From: M3007 sp031373665 | GTDB taxonomy: Bacteria > Bacteroidota > Bacteroidia > Chitinophagales > Saprospiraceae | Length of the DNA: 64,000 nt | Direction: 5' to 3' | Assembly: GCA_031373665.1 (NCBI GenBank) | Contig: JANMMZ010000107.1 | Coordinates: 1-64,000, forward strand | Shown: one piece after another, positions 17,449-26,441 of the stretch | Layout of the letters: each line of letters begins with the position of its first letter | Position numbering within the stretch: the first letter of the stretch is position 1 | The notes under the pieces: model-generated | What the model was told of the DNA's origin: nothing | Databases searched by the model: none | What the model saw: only the letters and a program-made list of their open reading frames with translations | Made by a program: the position numbers and the translations under genes

Positions 17449-18402
17449 TTACTTGTACAACTCAGCAGGTGCTTCAGTTGTGCCGGGCTTAGATTTGCGC
17501 TTTAGGTTGTAGGCCACACTAATCTCGTGAGAACCAGAACTATAAGACTGGAAACCAGAGAATGCTATATCATAAGAGTAGTAAATTTCCATCTGCTTGT
17601 ATTTTGAACCAAGTAATAGGGTAGCAGTACCTTGGTAACTTGGACGGAAAGTCAAACCTGCGATCAATTTCTCTTCCAAGAAACGACCCTGAACGTTTAA
17701 ATCAATCTGATAAGGCGTATCCCTAAATTTGCGCATAGAAAGAGAAGGAATTATCTTGAAATTTTGAGAAGGCACATCTACAATATAGCCTAGTTGGAAC
17801 ATATAATGCTCAAATAGTTTGCTGCTTTTTTCTTCGTTTCCACCTACTGTTGGTACCTCGTCAAGACGGGCGCGGATGGCATTGGGGACAGCGAAACTAA
17901 TCATCAATTTTTTGTCGTACAAAATATGTGCGCCCATAGAAGCATCAAAAATATTTTCGCCTTCTACCATTTGTTCTATGGTTGGATCGCCTGGATCAAG
18001 CGTTGGATTGCTCAATAAATCGTTATCTGCACGGCGATTTAAAAATTCTGTAGAAAGGCCAAGGCCAATTTTAGCCTTTTCAATCTGAAAGCGGAAGGCA
18101 TAGTTCAACTGTGCACGGGTAGTGCGCAAATCGCCAAGGCGTTCTGAAAACAGGCCACCACCAAGGGCTAATTTATCACCCACTGGGCCATTGAACATCA
18201 CGGTGTAACTGTTAGGCCGGCCGGGGAATCCTGCCCATGCACTCCGTGCATTGGCCACCAATTGATATTTGTTATCAAATCCAGTAGCCCCCGGATTGAC
18301 CAATACCGGAAAAACGTGGTACTGTGAGTAAATGGCTGGTTCTTGAGCGAATGCTGTAACCGCAAGGAAAGCGGTGAAAAGGGTAAAAAATATCTTTCTC
18401 AT
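17449..18402 (-). CDS. PorP/SprF-type T9SS outer-membrane protein
   Basis: 317 residues with a signal peptide (FTLFTAFLAVTAFAQ) and the family hallmark right after it: EPAIYSQYHVFPVLVNPGATG. The rest is alternating amphipathic strands of an outer-membrane barrel (YQLVANARSAWAGFPGRP, LNYAFRFQIEKAKIGLGLS, GAHILYDKKLMISFAVPN). PorP/SprF proteins are known to be needed for export or surface attachment of T9SS type B cargo, SprF for the adhesin SprB. Here the gene lies directly downstream of an SprB-repeat protein with a type B sorting domain, so it is most likely that protein's dedicated partner. A terminator hairpin (18578-18610) between the two genes may lower its expression relative to the adhesin. 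Confidence 0.9.
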   Translation of the reverse strand: MRKIFFTLFTAFLAVTAFAQEPAIYSQYHVFPVLVNPGATGFDNKYQLVANARSAWAGFPGRPNSYTVMFNGPVGDKLALGGGLFSERLGDLRTTRAQLNYAFRFQIEKAKIGLGLSTEFLNRRADNDLLSNPTLDPGDPTIEQMVEGENIFDASMGAHILYDKKLMISFAVPNAIRARLDEVPTVGGNEEKSSKLFEHYMFQLGYIVDVPSQNFKIIPSLSMRKFRDTPYQIDLNVQGRFLEEKLIAGLTFRPSYQGTATLLLGSKYKQMEIYYSYDIAFSGFQSYSSGSHEISVAYNLKRKSKPGTTEAPAELYK

Positions 18403-18577
18403 CGTAAATCGATATGTGTGGTTGGGATGATAAAATGTTGATTAAGAATATAAAATGGACTCAAAAAAGAGTCCTAAAAAATGATTGTAAAATCTACCGT
18501 TTGTTGGGTATTTTCACATTACTATATAGGCAATAAATATGCCAATATTATTGAATTTTAAAAAAACTTTCAAAATT

Positions 18578-18610
18578 ATTGGGGTGGCTTTTAGAGGAGG
18601 CCACCCCAAT
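18578..18610 (-). terminator. Terminator-like hairpin between adhesin and porP-like gene
   Basis: ATTGGGGTGGC (18578-18588) is an exact complement of GCCACCCCAAT (18600-18610), 11 nt between them. It starts 10 nt after the adhesin stop codon and on the minus strand is followed by AATTTTGAAAGTTTTTTT. It could be a full or partial terminator. Confidence 0.65.
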
Positions 18611-18620
18611 ATCATCTTGA

Positions 18621-21600
18621 CTATCGCATTAGATTAATGTGGCCTTTTTCCACCACTTGGGTGCCACTATCATCTTTGTAGGTATAAACGTAGTAGTAAA
18701 CGCCTTCTGGCAATGGTTGGTTATTCTTGTTGGTACCATTCCAGCGGGTAGTTAGGTTGGAATCATTGTAGTTTTTTATTTCAAAAACCAACTGACCCCA
18801 GCGGTTGTAGATTTCTACGGTATTTTCTGTGTTGTTGGCACAGGTAATAATGAAGAAATCATTCAAATTATCGTCGTTTGGTGTGATCACTGGGCGACCA
18901 ATATTACAACCATCCGGTGGCGTAGGCACAGTGTCATAAGCAAAAGCAGCACAACCGTTTGAATCTTCTACATCGAAACGAATCACTTCGCCTGGACAAA
19001 GGTTGTCTGCCAATTGTGTATCCCCAAATTTACCAATACGGTTTGAAGTCCACTCATAACGTACGATACCAGTAGCACCAGTTAATACTGCCATCACCTG
19101 TCCATCACAAGATGTAAATGTAGTTGGTTCGATAGGGCTGCTCAAAGTAATAGTGATTGGGTCAGGGTTTACCACGGTGATATCATTGATTATCCTTGTT
19201 ACGCCATTATCGTCAGTGATTGTGACCGTATAAATGCCGGCACACAAATTAATGGCGCGCGACTCTTCACCAGCAAATATTTGTTGATCTATCAATCCAT
19301 TCGACCATTTCACAGAGTAAGGTTGTACCCCGCCATTGACAGTAACACCTGCAATACCATTACATTCGTCGTGGCATTTGATACCACTGACAGTACGGGT
19401 GGAACTAACGATGCCTAGAGGGCTGGTCAGTGAATCTGCCCATACGCTGCTACATCCTGTTTGGTCAGTCACGGTCACACTATAGGCGCCACCGCAAAGC
19501 GTATTCGTCTGTGGGGTGCTGGCACCGTTGCTCCAAAGGATATTGGCCAAGCCTGTTTGTCCAGTGAATATCACCAAGGCCTTACCATCACAGATTCCAT
19601 CTCCAGTTACCTGATATCCACCCGGAGTAAGCGACAATTCGTTTACATTGGTTACGTCTAAGTTAGATTGGTTGACCAAAGTAGTAGTGATAGTCTTCGT
19701 AGCGGAGAATGCATCAGTCACAGTTACCGTATAAGTGCCAGCGGCCAAACCTGAAAGGTCTTCAGTGGTACTACCATTTGACCACAAGTAAACGTACGGT
19801 TTTTTACCGTATGTAGTCGTTATGCCTATTGCGCCATTGGTGTCACCTATGCATTTAGGATTTATATTACCAGCCACATCGTTGTCGACATCTAATGGCA
19901 AAAACTGCGCAAGTATGATGAACTCCTGTACTGCGGTACAACCGCTTACCGTATTTGTGACAGTCACTGTATAAGTGCCCGGTGCCAGGGTTTGGATAGT
20001 TTTTGTAGTAGCACCTGTACTCCATTGGTAACTCAAGGTATTGCTGACATCAGGAATGATATCTACTGATCCAGAAGGAGTATCTTCAAACGCATTCACA
20101 CTGGTAGAACTAAAGTTTGGTGCTTCTTTCTGGTCAACCATTTGTATTGGCAATACCAAGGTACTGCCATTGCTGGCCGTCACGGTGATACTATAATTAG
20201 TGCCAGCCAATAGGTTGCAAATAGAAACTGCATTGTCAAAAGAAGCCACAATTTCGCCCGGCGTAGGGCCAGTCCACTTGATATTGTATGGCTTAGGCGC
20301 AGCAGGTGCGATGGCAATATTGATACAGCCATCAGTAGCGCAAGCATCTTGTACCGAAGTAACCAGTGTAGCACCTTCGAGTGGATTTGCCTGATCTACA
20401 ATAAAACCTTGGATCAAGGAACAACCATTGGCATCAGTCACAGTCACAACATAAGTGCCTGCTGACAAGTTGGTTAGATCTTGTGTTTGTTCACCACTTG
20501 CCCAATTGTAGGAATAACCATTAGCACCAGGAGTGCCACCACTTACAGAAATATTAATACTACCCAGCACATTACCATTTTGATCAACGATTACGGAGTC
20601 AGCACCAATAGATACAGGAAAAAGTGGTTCCGGTACAGTCACGGCAGGGAATACCTTTGTACATCCAAGGGCATCCGTTATGGTTGGTGTATAATCTGCA
20701 CCTTCTAATTGGCCAATGGCCAATCCGCTCAATATTGGGTTGTTGGGATAAGACCATTGTGCCGTATAAGTACCCATGTTGCCACCTGTTGGTACAATCA
20801 CGATACCACCAGTACCAGCACCATAGCAAGCCACTCCTGTGACGGAAACTGTACCCATTGTTATATCTTCATCAGGGCCATCAACTACTGCTGTTTGAGT
20901 GATTGAGCAACCTTCACCGTTTAAGTCAGTGATGGTGGCCACATAAGTACCTTGTGGTATATTGATAGGGTTGGTGCCACCCGGTATACTTGGAGACCAA
21001 GACACCAAGTTATTCCCCCAACCACCTGCAATAGTTAAAGCGATAGCACCTGTATTTGAATTGAAGCATTGGGTATTGGTCACTGTAGCAGAAGCCGTAA
21101 GTGTATTACCTGGCTCATCAATTGTTACTGAAGTTGCTTGAGGGGCATTCAATACGGCAGTACAGCCGCGCGAGTCTGTTACCAATACAGTATAAGTGCC
21201 GGCTGGCAGATTACTTGGGTTTTGCTGCGCACTTACATTGAATTGAGATGCATTTTTCCAAGAGTAAGTATAAGGAGCAGCGGGGGCAGCAAATGGCGTA
21301 CCACCAGTGACCGTAATCGTTGCACCCCCATCATTACCATCTTTACATTTAACGTCTTTTTTGCTATTTAGCGTTACCGATAAAACTGATGGTGTCGTGA
21401 TCATAATGGCTTGAGCCGTGAAAGAACAACCCTTAACATCCGTAATAACAGGTATGTAAGACCCAGTACCTAAGTTTGAAATAGTGGCACCATTTTGAGT
21501 ATTACTCCAAGTATAAGTGTAAGGAGAAGTACCGCCAGTAGCCGCAATTGTGATAGAACCATTGTTGATACCAAAGCAAGCGGGATTGGTAACATTGATA

Positions 21601-23537
21601 TTACTAGTTAATAACGTGACTGCTGTCGGATCTGTTACCGTGGCCGTATAAGTAGAAGAGCACTGGTTAGCATCCCTGATGGTTACAGTATAAAGGCCGG
21701 CTTTCAGGTTGCTGATATTGGCCGTAGTAGCACCTGGGAATGGCGCAGGGCCAGCCCAAACGTAAGTCAATGCACCTGTACCACCGCTTGCATTGGTCGT
21801 GATACTTGCGATAGAGCCGCCAAAACAATTGTTAGGATTGATCACAGGATTTGGGAACACAAACGCCGGAGGCGACGTAATCGTAGTAGAAGCAGTCTGA
21901 GTAGCACCCCCTGTGAGGGTCACTGTCACGGTATAAGTACCTGCAGCAAGGTTAGTCAAGTTGGCTGAACCCATATTGCCTGCATTGATACTTGGACTTG
22001 GCCCAGCCCATTTGATTAGGATTGGGGTGGAGTTATCCGACATTTTTACTTGAGCGGTACCATTGTTTACATTGGCACAGTTCAGGTTGGTTTTGGTAAT
22101 AGAAACCGAAGCACCGCTTGGCAATTTTACAAAACCATTTTCTAGTTTAATCGGTACGCCGCCTACATTTTTGCGGGCTGCGCCGATGGCACTCCAAGGG
22201 TTGCCACATATGTTGGTACCTGTAGCAGACCTTAATTCAAGTGGGAAAGTTCCAGTAGTTGCTCCAGAATTGAAGCAGACACTGAAGATAGCAGTGTTGT
22301 TAGCAACAGTCACACCCGCAACATTTGACCAAGTGAAACGCACCTGGCCAGCAGTAGCAGTGTTGAGATTGCTAGCAGCCAAACTTAGTGGGCCACCCAA
22401 TGTGATAGGGGTTACTAAAGTCAATTGTGTATTGTCATAAAAGAGGGTAAACTCCGCATTGGTCACCGTGTTAAAGTTTTTCACTTTCACCGGTACACAA
22501 GTATTATTGATGGTACCAACGGCAGTGATGGTATCCACCATGATCGTCACCGCATCCGGAGGAGGCGGCATAGTGATAATATTGATGGTGCTGCCGACAG
22601 GGGTAGCGCCATTAGGATGGGCAGGTGCTGTCCATACATTAACACTGCTGCTATTAAATGCTTCCATCGCAATGCCTACACCATCTATTGTGATGGCAGA
22701 TTGTTGACCAGGTTGGCCAATGGCTGTAAAGCAAATATCGTAAATGCGTGATCCATCAGCCCGGGTGATACCAAGGCCTGTTTCGTCGTCCCAAGCCACT
22801 CGTTGGGTACCAGCATCAGGGTTTATTACCTTTGAGGCTAACCCGCCCAAGGCGATGTTTCTAATACAATCGTATTGTAGCACCGCAGGATTCCAGTGCA
22901 TGGCGTATTGCATGGTAACGATGTTGTCAAAGTCATTGACCGTCACGGGCATGCAGCCACGCATACCTTGTGGGATATACAAAGTATTGGCAATTACCTT
23001 AAAACCGGTGTAAGTCACTGTGCCATCGCCAGTGGTTACGCCCAAGCCAGTGTTTTGATAATTTATCCCTACATTAGTACCAGCTAAATTAGTGGCCTCA
23101 ATGATTGGTTGAGCATTGGGAATCAAATTCAAATTGGTAGAACCTACAGACAATACCGTAAAATGAATGATGAACATCAAGCCATTTGCCGGAAGTGTTA
23201 TTCCAGATGGATAATTAAAAAAGTCGTTTCCCCAAGAGACGGAAATCTTTCCGAGTGATTGCTGTGGATTATAAGATCCAGCAGTAAAATTCGGAAGGCC
23301 GTCATAAGAGTTGAGGGAGTCAAATTTTAGGACATCTTTATTGAATCCTATCGGAAACTGGAATCCTACCAAACTGTTGAAACCCGAAGCGGCTTTCACT
23401 TGTACCGATACTTTGGATCCTATCGGGAAAAGTGGTTGCGTGGATGGGTCAAGGGAGAAAGAGGTGGTCAATTGGCCAAATACCGAAGTAGATAGGCAAA
23501 TCAGACAGGCTGAAAAAAGTAGAGTAATCGGTCTCAT
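18621..23537 (-). CDS. SprB-repeat adhesin with cohesin-like N-terminus and T9SS type B sorting domain
   Basis: 1638 residues from the ATG at 23537, which gives the signal peptide MRPITLLFSACLICLSTSVF; a longer frame upstream adds 26 residues that hide it. Three cohesin-like modules fill residues about 20-480 (for example VSVQVKAASGFNSLVGFQF and MPVTVNDFDNIVTMQYAMHW). About 13 SprB-type repeats follow, each with a conserved Cys, a GGT turn, a YxW strand and an ending like AGTYTVTVTDxxGC. The last about 90 residues are the gliding-motility-associated type B C-terminal domain (VITPNDDNLNDFFII, VEIYNRWGQLVFE, WNGTNKNNQPLPEGVYYYV). It is exported by T9SS and probably sits on the surface as an adhesin. 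Upstream lies a cohesin-like T9SS protein (34 nt away), downstream the PorP/SprF gene. Confidence 0.92.
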   Translation of the reverse strand: MRPITLLFSACLICLSTSVFGQLTTSFSLDPSTQPLFPIGSKVSVQVKAASGFNSLVGFQFPIGFNKDVLKFDSLNSYDGLPNFTAGSYNPQQSLGKISVSWGNDFFNYPSGITLPANGLMFIIHFTVLSVGSTNLNLIPNAQPIIEATNLAGTNVGINYQNTGLGVTTGDGTVTYTGFKVIANTLYIPQGMRGCMPVTVNDFDNIVTMQYAMHWNPAVLQYDCIRNIALGGLASKVINPDAGTQRVAWDDETGLGITRADGSRIYDICFTAIGQPGQQSAITIDGVGIAMEAFNSSSVNVWTAPAHPNGATPVGSTINIITMPPPPDAVTIMVDTITAVGTINNTCVPVKVKNFNTVTNAEFTLFYDNTQLTLVTPITLGGPLSLAASNLNTATAGQVRFTWSNVAGVTVANNTAIFSVCFNSGATTGTFPLELRSATGTNICGNPWSAIGAARKNVGGVPIKLENGFVKLPSGASVSITKTNLNCANVNNGTAQVKMSDNSTPILIKWAGPSPSINAGNMGSANLTNLAAGTYTVTVTLTGGATQTASTTITSPPAFVFPNPVINPNNCFGGSIASITTNASGGTGALTYVWAGPAPFPGATTANISNLKAGLYTVTIRDANQCSSTYTATVTDPTAVTLLTSNINVTNPACFGINNGSITIAATGGTSPYTYTWSNTQNGATISNLGTGSYIPVITDVKGCSFTAQAIMITTPSVLSVTLNSKKDVKCKDGNDGGATITVTGGTPFAAPAAPYTYSWKNASQFNVSAQQNPSNLPAGTYTVLVTDSRGCTAVLNAPQATSVTIDEPGNTLTASATVTNTQCFNSNTGAIALTIAGGWGNNLVSWSPSIPGGTNPINIPQGTYVATITDLNGEGCSITQTAVVDGPDEDITMGTVSVTGVACYGAGTGGIVIVPTGGNMGTYTAQWSYPNNPILSGLAIGQLEGADYTPTITDALGCTKVFPAVTVPEPLFPVSIGADSVIVDQNGNVLGSINISVSGGTPGANGYSYNWASGEQTQDLTNLSAGTYVVTVTDANGCSLIQGFIVDQANPLEGATLVTSVQDACATDGCINIAIAPAAPKPYNIKWTGPTPGEIVASFDNAVSICNLLAGTNYSITVTASNGSTLVLPIQMVDQKEAPNFSSTSVNAFEDTPSGSVDIIPDVSNTLSYQWSTGATTKTIQTLAPGTYTVTVTNTVSGCTAVQEFIILAQFLPLDVDNDVAGNINPKCIGDTNGAIGITTTYGKKPYVYLWSNGSTTEDLSGLAAGTYTVTVTDAFSATKTITTTLVNQSNLDVTNVNELSLTPGGYQVTGDGICDGKALVIFTGQTGLANILWSNGASTPQTNTLCGGAYSVTVTDQTGCSSVWADSLTSPLGIVSSTRTVSGIKCHDECNGIAGVTVNGGVQPYSVKWSNGLIDQQIFAGEESRAINLCAGIYTVTITDDNGVTRIINDITVVNPDPITITLSSPIEPTTFTSCDGQVMAVLTGATGIVRYEWTSNRIGKFGDTQLADNLCPGEVIRFDVEDSNGCAAFAYDTVPTPPDGCNIGRPVITPNDDNLNDFFIITCANNTENTVEIYNRWGQLVFEIKNYNDSNLTTRWNGTNKNNQPLPEGVYYYVYTYKDDSGTQVVEKGHINLMR

Positions 23538-23571
23538 CTTTAACAAATACGTGGGATAAAAGTGAAATAAC

Positions 23572-24390
23572 TTATTTTTCAAAACAAATGATTTGACGGA
23601 TGGCTTTTTGATCACCCGTACGGATTATAAGAGTATAATACCCTTTATTGGGTAGTGCTGTACTTTCAATTACTATGCCAGTTTTCCCAGCAGGATACCA
23701 TTTTTTATTTTTTAACACTACTTTCCCAGTAGGGTCAACGATAGAATATTCCACTTCTGCTGCCTTTTGCAGTTCAAATACGGCATTTACAGCCTCAGAA
23801 AAAGGATTTGGAAATATTTCTAATGGAATGTTATTTTCTAAAATTTCCTCTTGTGCATCCACAGTATAGCCCACTGCCACAAAACCGTGGTCGCTCACAA
23901 TGGCTGTATCACTATAGATTATGGATGATGTACCTTCTATTCTGGACACTTCATAATATACAGGTAATTTTTGAATAAACTTAACAGGGGAACTAGTATT
24001 GAGGGCTCCAATTACTTTGAGCCGCAACCTAAATATAGTGCTGTTGTCAGGAACGCTGGCACCAAAATCAAGGTTTGCTGCTTCATAAGCAAAACGAACA
24101 AATCCGCTGTCGGCAGCGAAAGTAGCATTGAAGTCGTCCGCGCCGAGACCGGGCAGGTTATAACTGTCAACAGTTAAAAATTTTAGTACTTGGGGATCCC
24201 AAGACAACACAAATTGTGCGGAAGTAATACTATCAAAACCAGTCACCTTAACGGGCATATTTAATATGACGTTGGGTGCAGCATTATTGACAAAAGGCAA
24301 TGAAAATGTAATCGGTTGTGCCGATAGCCGTATAGTCAACAACAAAAAGAATAGTACACTTGTAATCGCGATACGCGTAACAAGACTCAT
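23572..24390 (-). CDS. Cohesin-like secreted protein with T9SS type A sorting domain
   Basis: 272 residues from the ATG at 24390 (signal peptide ending RLSAQ). A single cohesin-like module (NMPVKVTGFDSITSAQFVLS, VLKFLTVDSYNLPGLG, STIFRLRLKVIG) is followed by a T9SS type A sorting domain (LEIFPNPFSEAVNAVFEL, VEYSIVDPTGKVVL, LPNKGYYTLIIRT). Its module closely resembles those at the start of the adjacent 1638-residue adhesin, which it precedes by 34 nt on the same strand. The two may bind the same partner or interact on the cell surface. Cohesin modules in cellulosomes bind dockerins, but no dockerin was seen here. Confidence 0.85.
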   Translation of the reverse strand: MSLVTRIAITSVLFFLLLTIRLSAQPITFSLPFVNNAAPNVILNMPVKVTGFDSITSAQFVLSWDPQVLKFLTVDSYNLPGLGADDFNATFAADSGFVRFAYEAANLDFGASVPDNSTIFRLRLKVIGALNTSSPVKFIQKLPVYYEVSRIEGTSSIIYSDTAIVSDHGFVAVGYTVDAQEEILENNIPLEIFPNPFSEAVNAVFELQKAAEVEYSIVDPTGKVVLKNKKWYPAGKTGIVIESTALPNKGYYTLIIRTGDQKAIRQIICFEK

Positions 24391-24613
24391 GGAAAACAAT
24401 TAGTTTGGATTACTATAAAAGTTGATGTCAGATATTAAAAAAACCTTTTCAGACTATACGGGAAATCCGTTTTACAACGGGGATTAAAAGAAAGGATTAA
24501 ATGTGATGTCTAATATGGGACAAAAAATAGGCCAAAAATTAAAAACAAGGTAAGAAAAGTTTTCAATTTCAACTCAAAACACTGAAAATCAATGGCTTAG
24601 AAGGACAAAAAAA

Positions 24614-25591
24614 TTATGTCTTTCCTTGGTCTTCCATGATTACACGTTGTACTATTTCAAAACTTTCCTCATGAAATGCTTCTGGAGGCATCCCTTTGGC
24701 AAATTTTGCAAGGTCGGCATGGGTCAATAACTGGGCGATGGCACCTAATCTTGGCTCAAATAAGCCACCAGTTTTCAAACGCCGCAGCAGGTCTTCGGTG
24801 GTGGACTCTAAGGCTGGTAACCGATGCTGCCGCTCTATGTACTCCCTAAATATATAGGTGAGTTCTGCGTAATAGGCTTTTATATGGCCTTGCTGCCACA
24901 GTTGTTTTTCTGCTAATGATTTTAATTTCCTTTGAGCCAATTCATACGGTGGCATTGAAAATTGCCGCGACCTTGGGCCAAATTTTTTATTCCTCCGCTC
25001 ATACCACCAAAACAGGGCTAATACCAACAAAGGAATCAAGGCAACCGCAATCCACCAAGACAAATAATCGCGCCAAGTCTTAGGTTCTGCCCTTATATCT
25101 TTGATGGGTGCCATATCTTTAGGATCATCAGGCGAAGGAGTGGCCAATACTATTACTTGGAGCGGATTGGTGGTGGCTACCTGTCCGCCATTCAGTCTTA
25201 GTGTTAGTGGGGGCAGGTTTAAAGTATCTTCATCAAAGTGAATCATGCGGATACTTATATAAAACGCATCTAAGTTTTGAGTACGGGTCACCTCCGATTG
25301 GCTCAATATATTTTGCCTATCAATAATCGAATCCCAAGCGGAAAAATCAATCTCCAAGGGCTGGCCTACTGCTCTAGGTGAATATATATGGATGACGAAG
25401 GGGTTTCCTGTTTCGGCATAGTTGCTGTCCAAGGTAGCCTGCGCTTTTATCTCTTGTGCAGCAAGATCCAAGCCTTGGCACAGCCACAAGATCAAAATCA
25501 GCCAATACCGAATAGGCACAGAGCGACCAATGTCGGGGCAGCGAACAGCCGCCCCGACACCGGGAAATTTTAAAACATTGAAAAAATGCAT
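24614..25591 (-). CDS. BatD-like / DUF4381-like single-span membrane protein
   Basis: 325 residues from the ATG at 25591, 7 nt after the stop of the upstream barrel gene. A hydrophobic stretch (YWLILILWLCQGLDLAAQ) acts as signal sequence; residues about 45-150 are beta-rich (IKAQATLDSNYAETGNPFVI, FDEDTLNLPPLTLRLNGG); a membrane span (WWIAVALIPLLVLALFWWY) precedes a cytoplasmic helical domain (YYAELTYIFREYIERQHRL, LESTTEDLL). This is the layout of BatD/DUF4381 proteins, normally found beside MoxR, DUF58 and von Willebrand (BatA/B) genes; none of those is nearby. A GTG at 25519 is an alternative start just before the signal sequence, which would leave the GC-rich hairpin at 25532-25558 outside the gene. 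Confidence 0.72.
   Translation of the reverse strand: MHFFNVLKFPGVGAAVRCPDIGRSVPIRYWLILILWLCQGLDLAAQEIKAQATLDSNYAETGNPFVIHIYSPRAVGQPLEIDFSAWDSIIDRQNILSQSEVTRTQNLDAFYISIRMIHFDEDTLNLPPLTLRLNGGQVATTNPLQVIVLATPSPDDPKDMAPIKDIRAEPKTWRDYLSWWIAVALIPLLVLALFWWYERRNKKFGPRSRQFSMPPYELAQRKLKSLAEKQLWQQGHIKAYYAELTYIFREYIERQHRLPALESTTEDLLRRLKTGGLFEPRLGAIAQLLTHADLAKFAKGMPPEAFHEESFEIVQRVIMEDQGKT
25532..25558. repeat. GC-rich inverted repeat at the start of the BatD-like gene
   Basis: GTCGGGGC and GCCCCGAC are exact complements separated by 11 nt in otherwise AT-rich surroundings. If the downstream GTG (25519) is the true start this is an intergenic hairpin after the barrel gene; otherwise it lies within codons of the N-terminus. 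Confidence 0.55.
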
Positions 25592-25598
25592 CAATAAA

Positions 25599-26348
25599 TT
25601 AGAAGAATACGCCCAGCCTCAAGGAAACAATACCAAAAGTACCTTTTGATTTTTCTGCTGTCAATGGTTGGTTGGCTGCTTTCAAGACAAACCCATCATC
25701 AGCGGTCAAATCCGTAAACTGCTGCTGATAACTCAATCCACCAAATAAGGTGGTATGTGTGGCTATCTCATATTCTACGCCGCCGCCAAGACCCCAAGAA
25801 AGGGAAAGGCCATTCACGTCATCGCGAATGTCTTCATCCTCGGTGTTTTGTGTGTTGGTACCACGGATGTCGCCCAATGATTTTGTCACAAAACCAAGGG
25901 TAAATACCGGGATCTCCGCATAAAAACGAAAACGCGCATCAGCATTGGTACCGCCCCTCATTTTTAATCCAAAAGGAATTTCCACATAATTGACACGGTA
26001 ATGCAATTTTGCATTGGCTGAAAGGGTATCAAATTTGCCGGGAACGCTCAATTCAGAGTTTTTCCAGAAAATACCAAGTGGATAACCATTTTGAATGGTG
26101 CCGCCTTGATTTAGACCAAATCCAATACCAGAAATAAGGGCATAGTTTTCTTGGAAATAATACTCTCCCAAGGCTCCAACTTTGAATCCGATATTGGTTC
26201 CAGCACTCTCTAATTTTTTGTCAGAGGTCTTTAACCACGATATACCCGGACTGGCTTGAAAGCCAAATCGGAACTTTGCGCCGTCCTGTGCGGACACATG
26301 AAGAAAACAAAACAGGAAAAAACTGACACTAAAAGCAATTTTTTTCAT
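25599..26348 (-). CDS. PorT-like outer-membrane beta-barrel protein
   Basis: 249 residues from the ATG at 26348 (signal peptide MKKIAFSVSFFLFCFLHVSA). The mature part is a typical eight-stranded-type barrel: KFRFGFQASPGISWLKT, IGFKVGALGEYYFQENYALI, LHYRVNYVEIPFGLKMRGG, FYAEIPVFTLGFVTKSLG, LGGGVEYEIATHTTLFGGLS, and a C-terminal strand ending in Phe (VSLRLGVFF). It belongs to the broad PorT/outer-membrane beta-barrel family; true PorT works in T9SS assembly but this general similarity does not prove that role. It is followed closely by the BatD-like gene and diverges from gldB, with which it shares an intergenic region of 93 bp. Confidence 0.8.
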   Translation of the reverse strand: MKKIAFSVSFFLFCFLHVSAQDGAKFRFGFQASPGISWLKTSDKKLESAGTNIGFKVGALGEYYFQENYALISGIGFGLNQGGTIQNGYPLGIFWKNSELSVPGKFDTLSANAKLHYRVNYVEIPFGLKMRGGTNADARFRFYAEIPVFTLGFVTKSLGDIRGTNTQNTEDEDIRDDVNGLSLSWGLGGGVEYEIATHTTLFGGLSYQQQFTDLTADDGFVLKAANQPLTAEKSKGTFGIVSLRLGVFF

Positions 26349-26441
26349 AGCAGGTAGTTCTTTTGCAGTTTGAAAAATTTTAGAACAATGAATGAATTTA
26401 AAAATCAACTCGTTTTCACAGATACAATTACTCTATACTAC

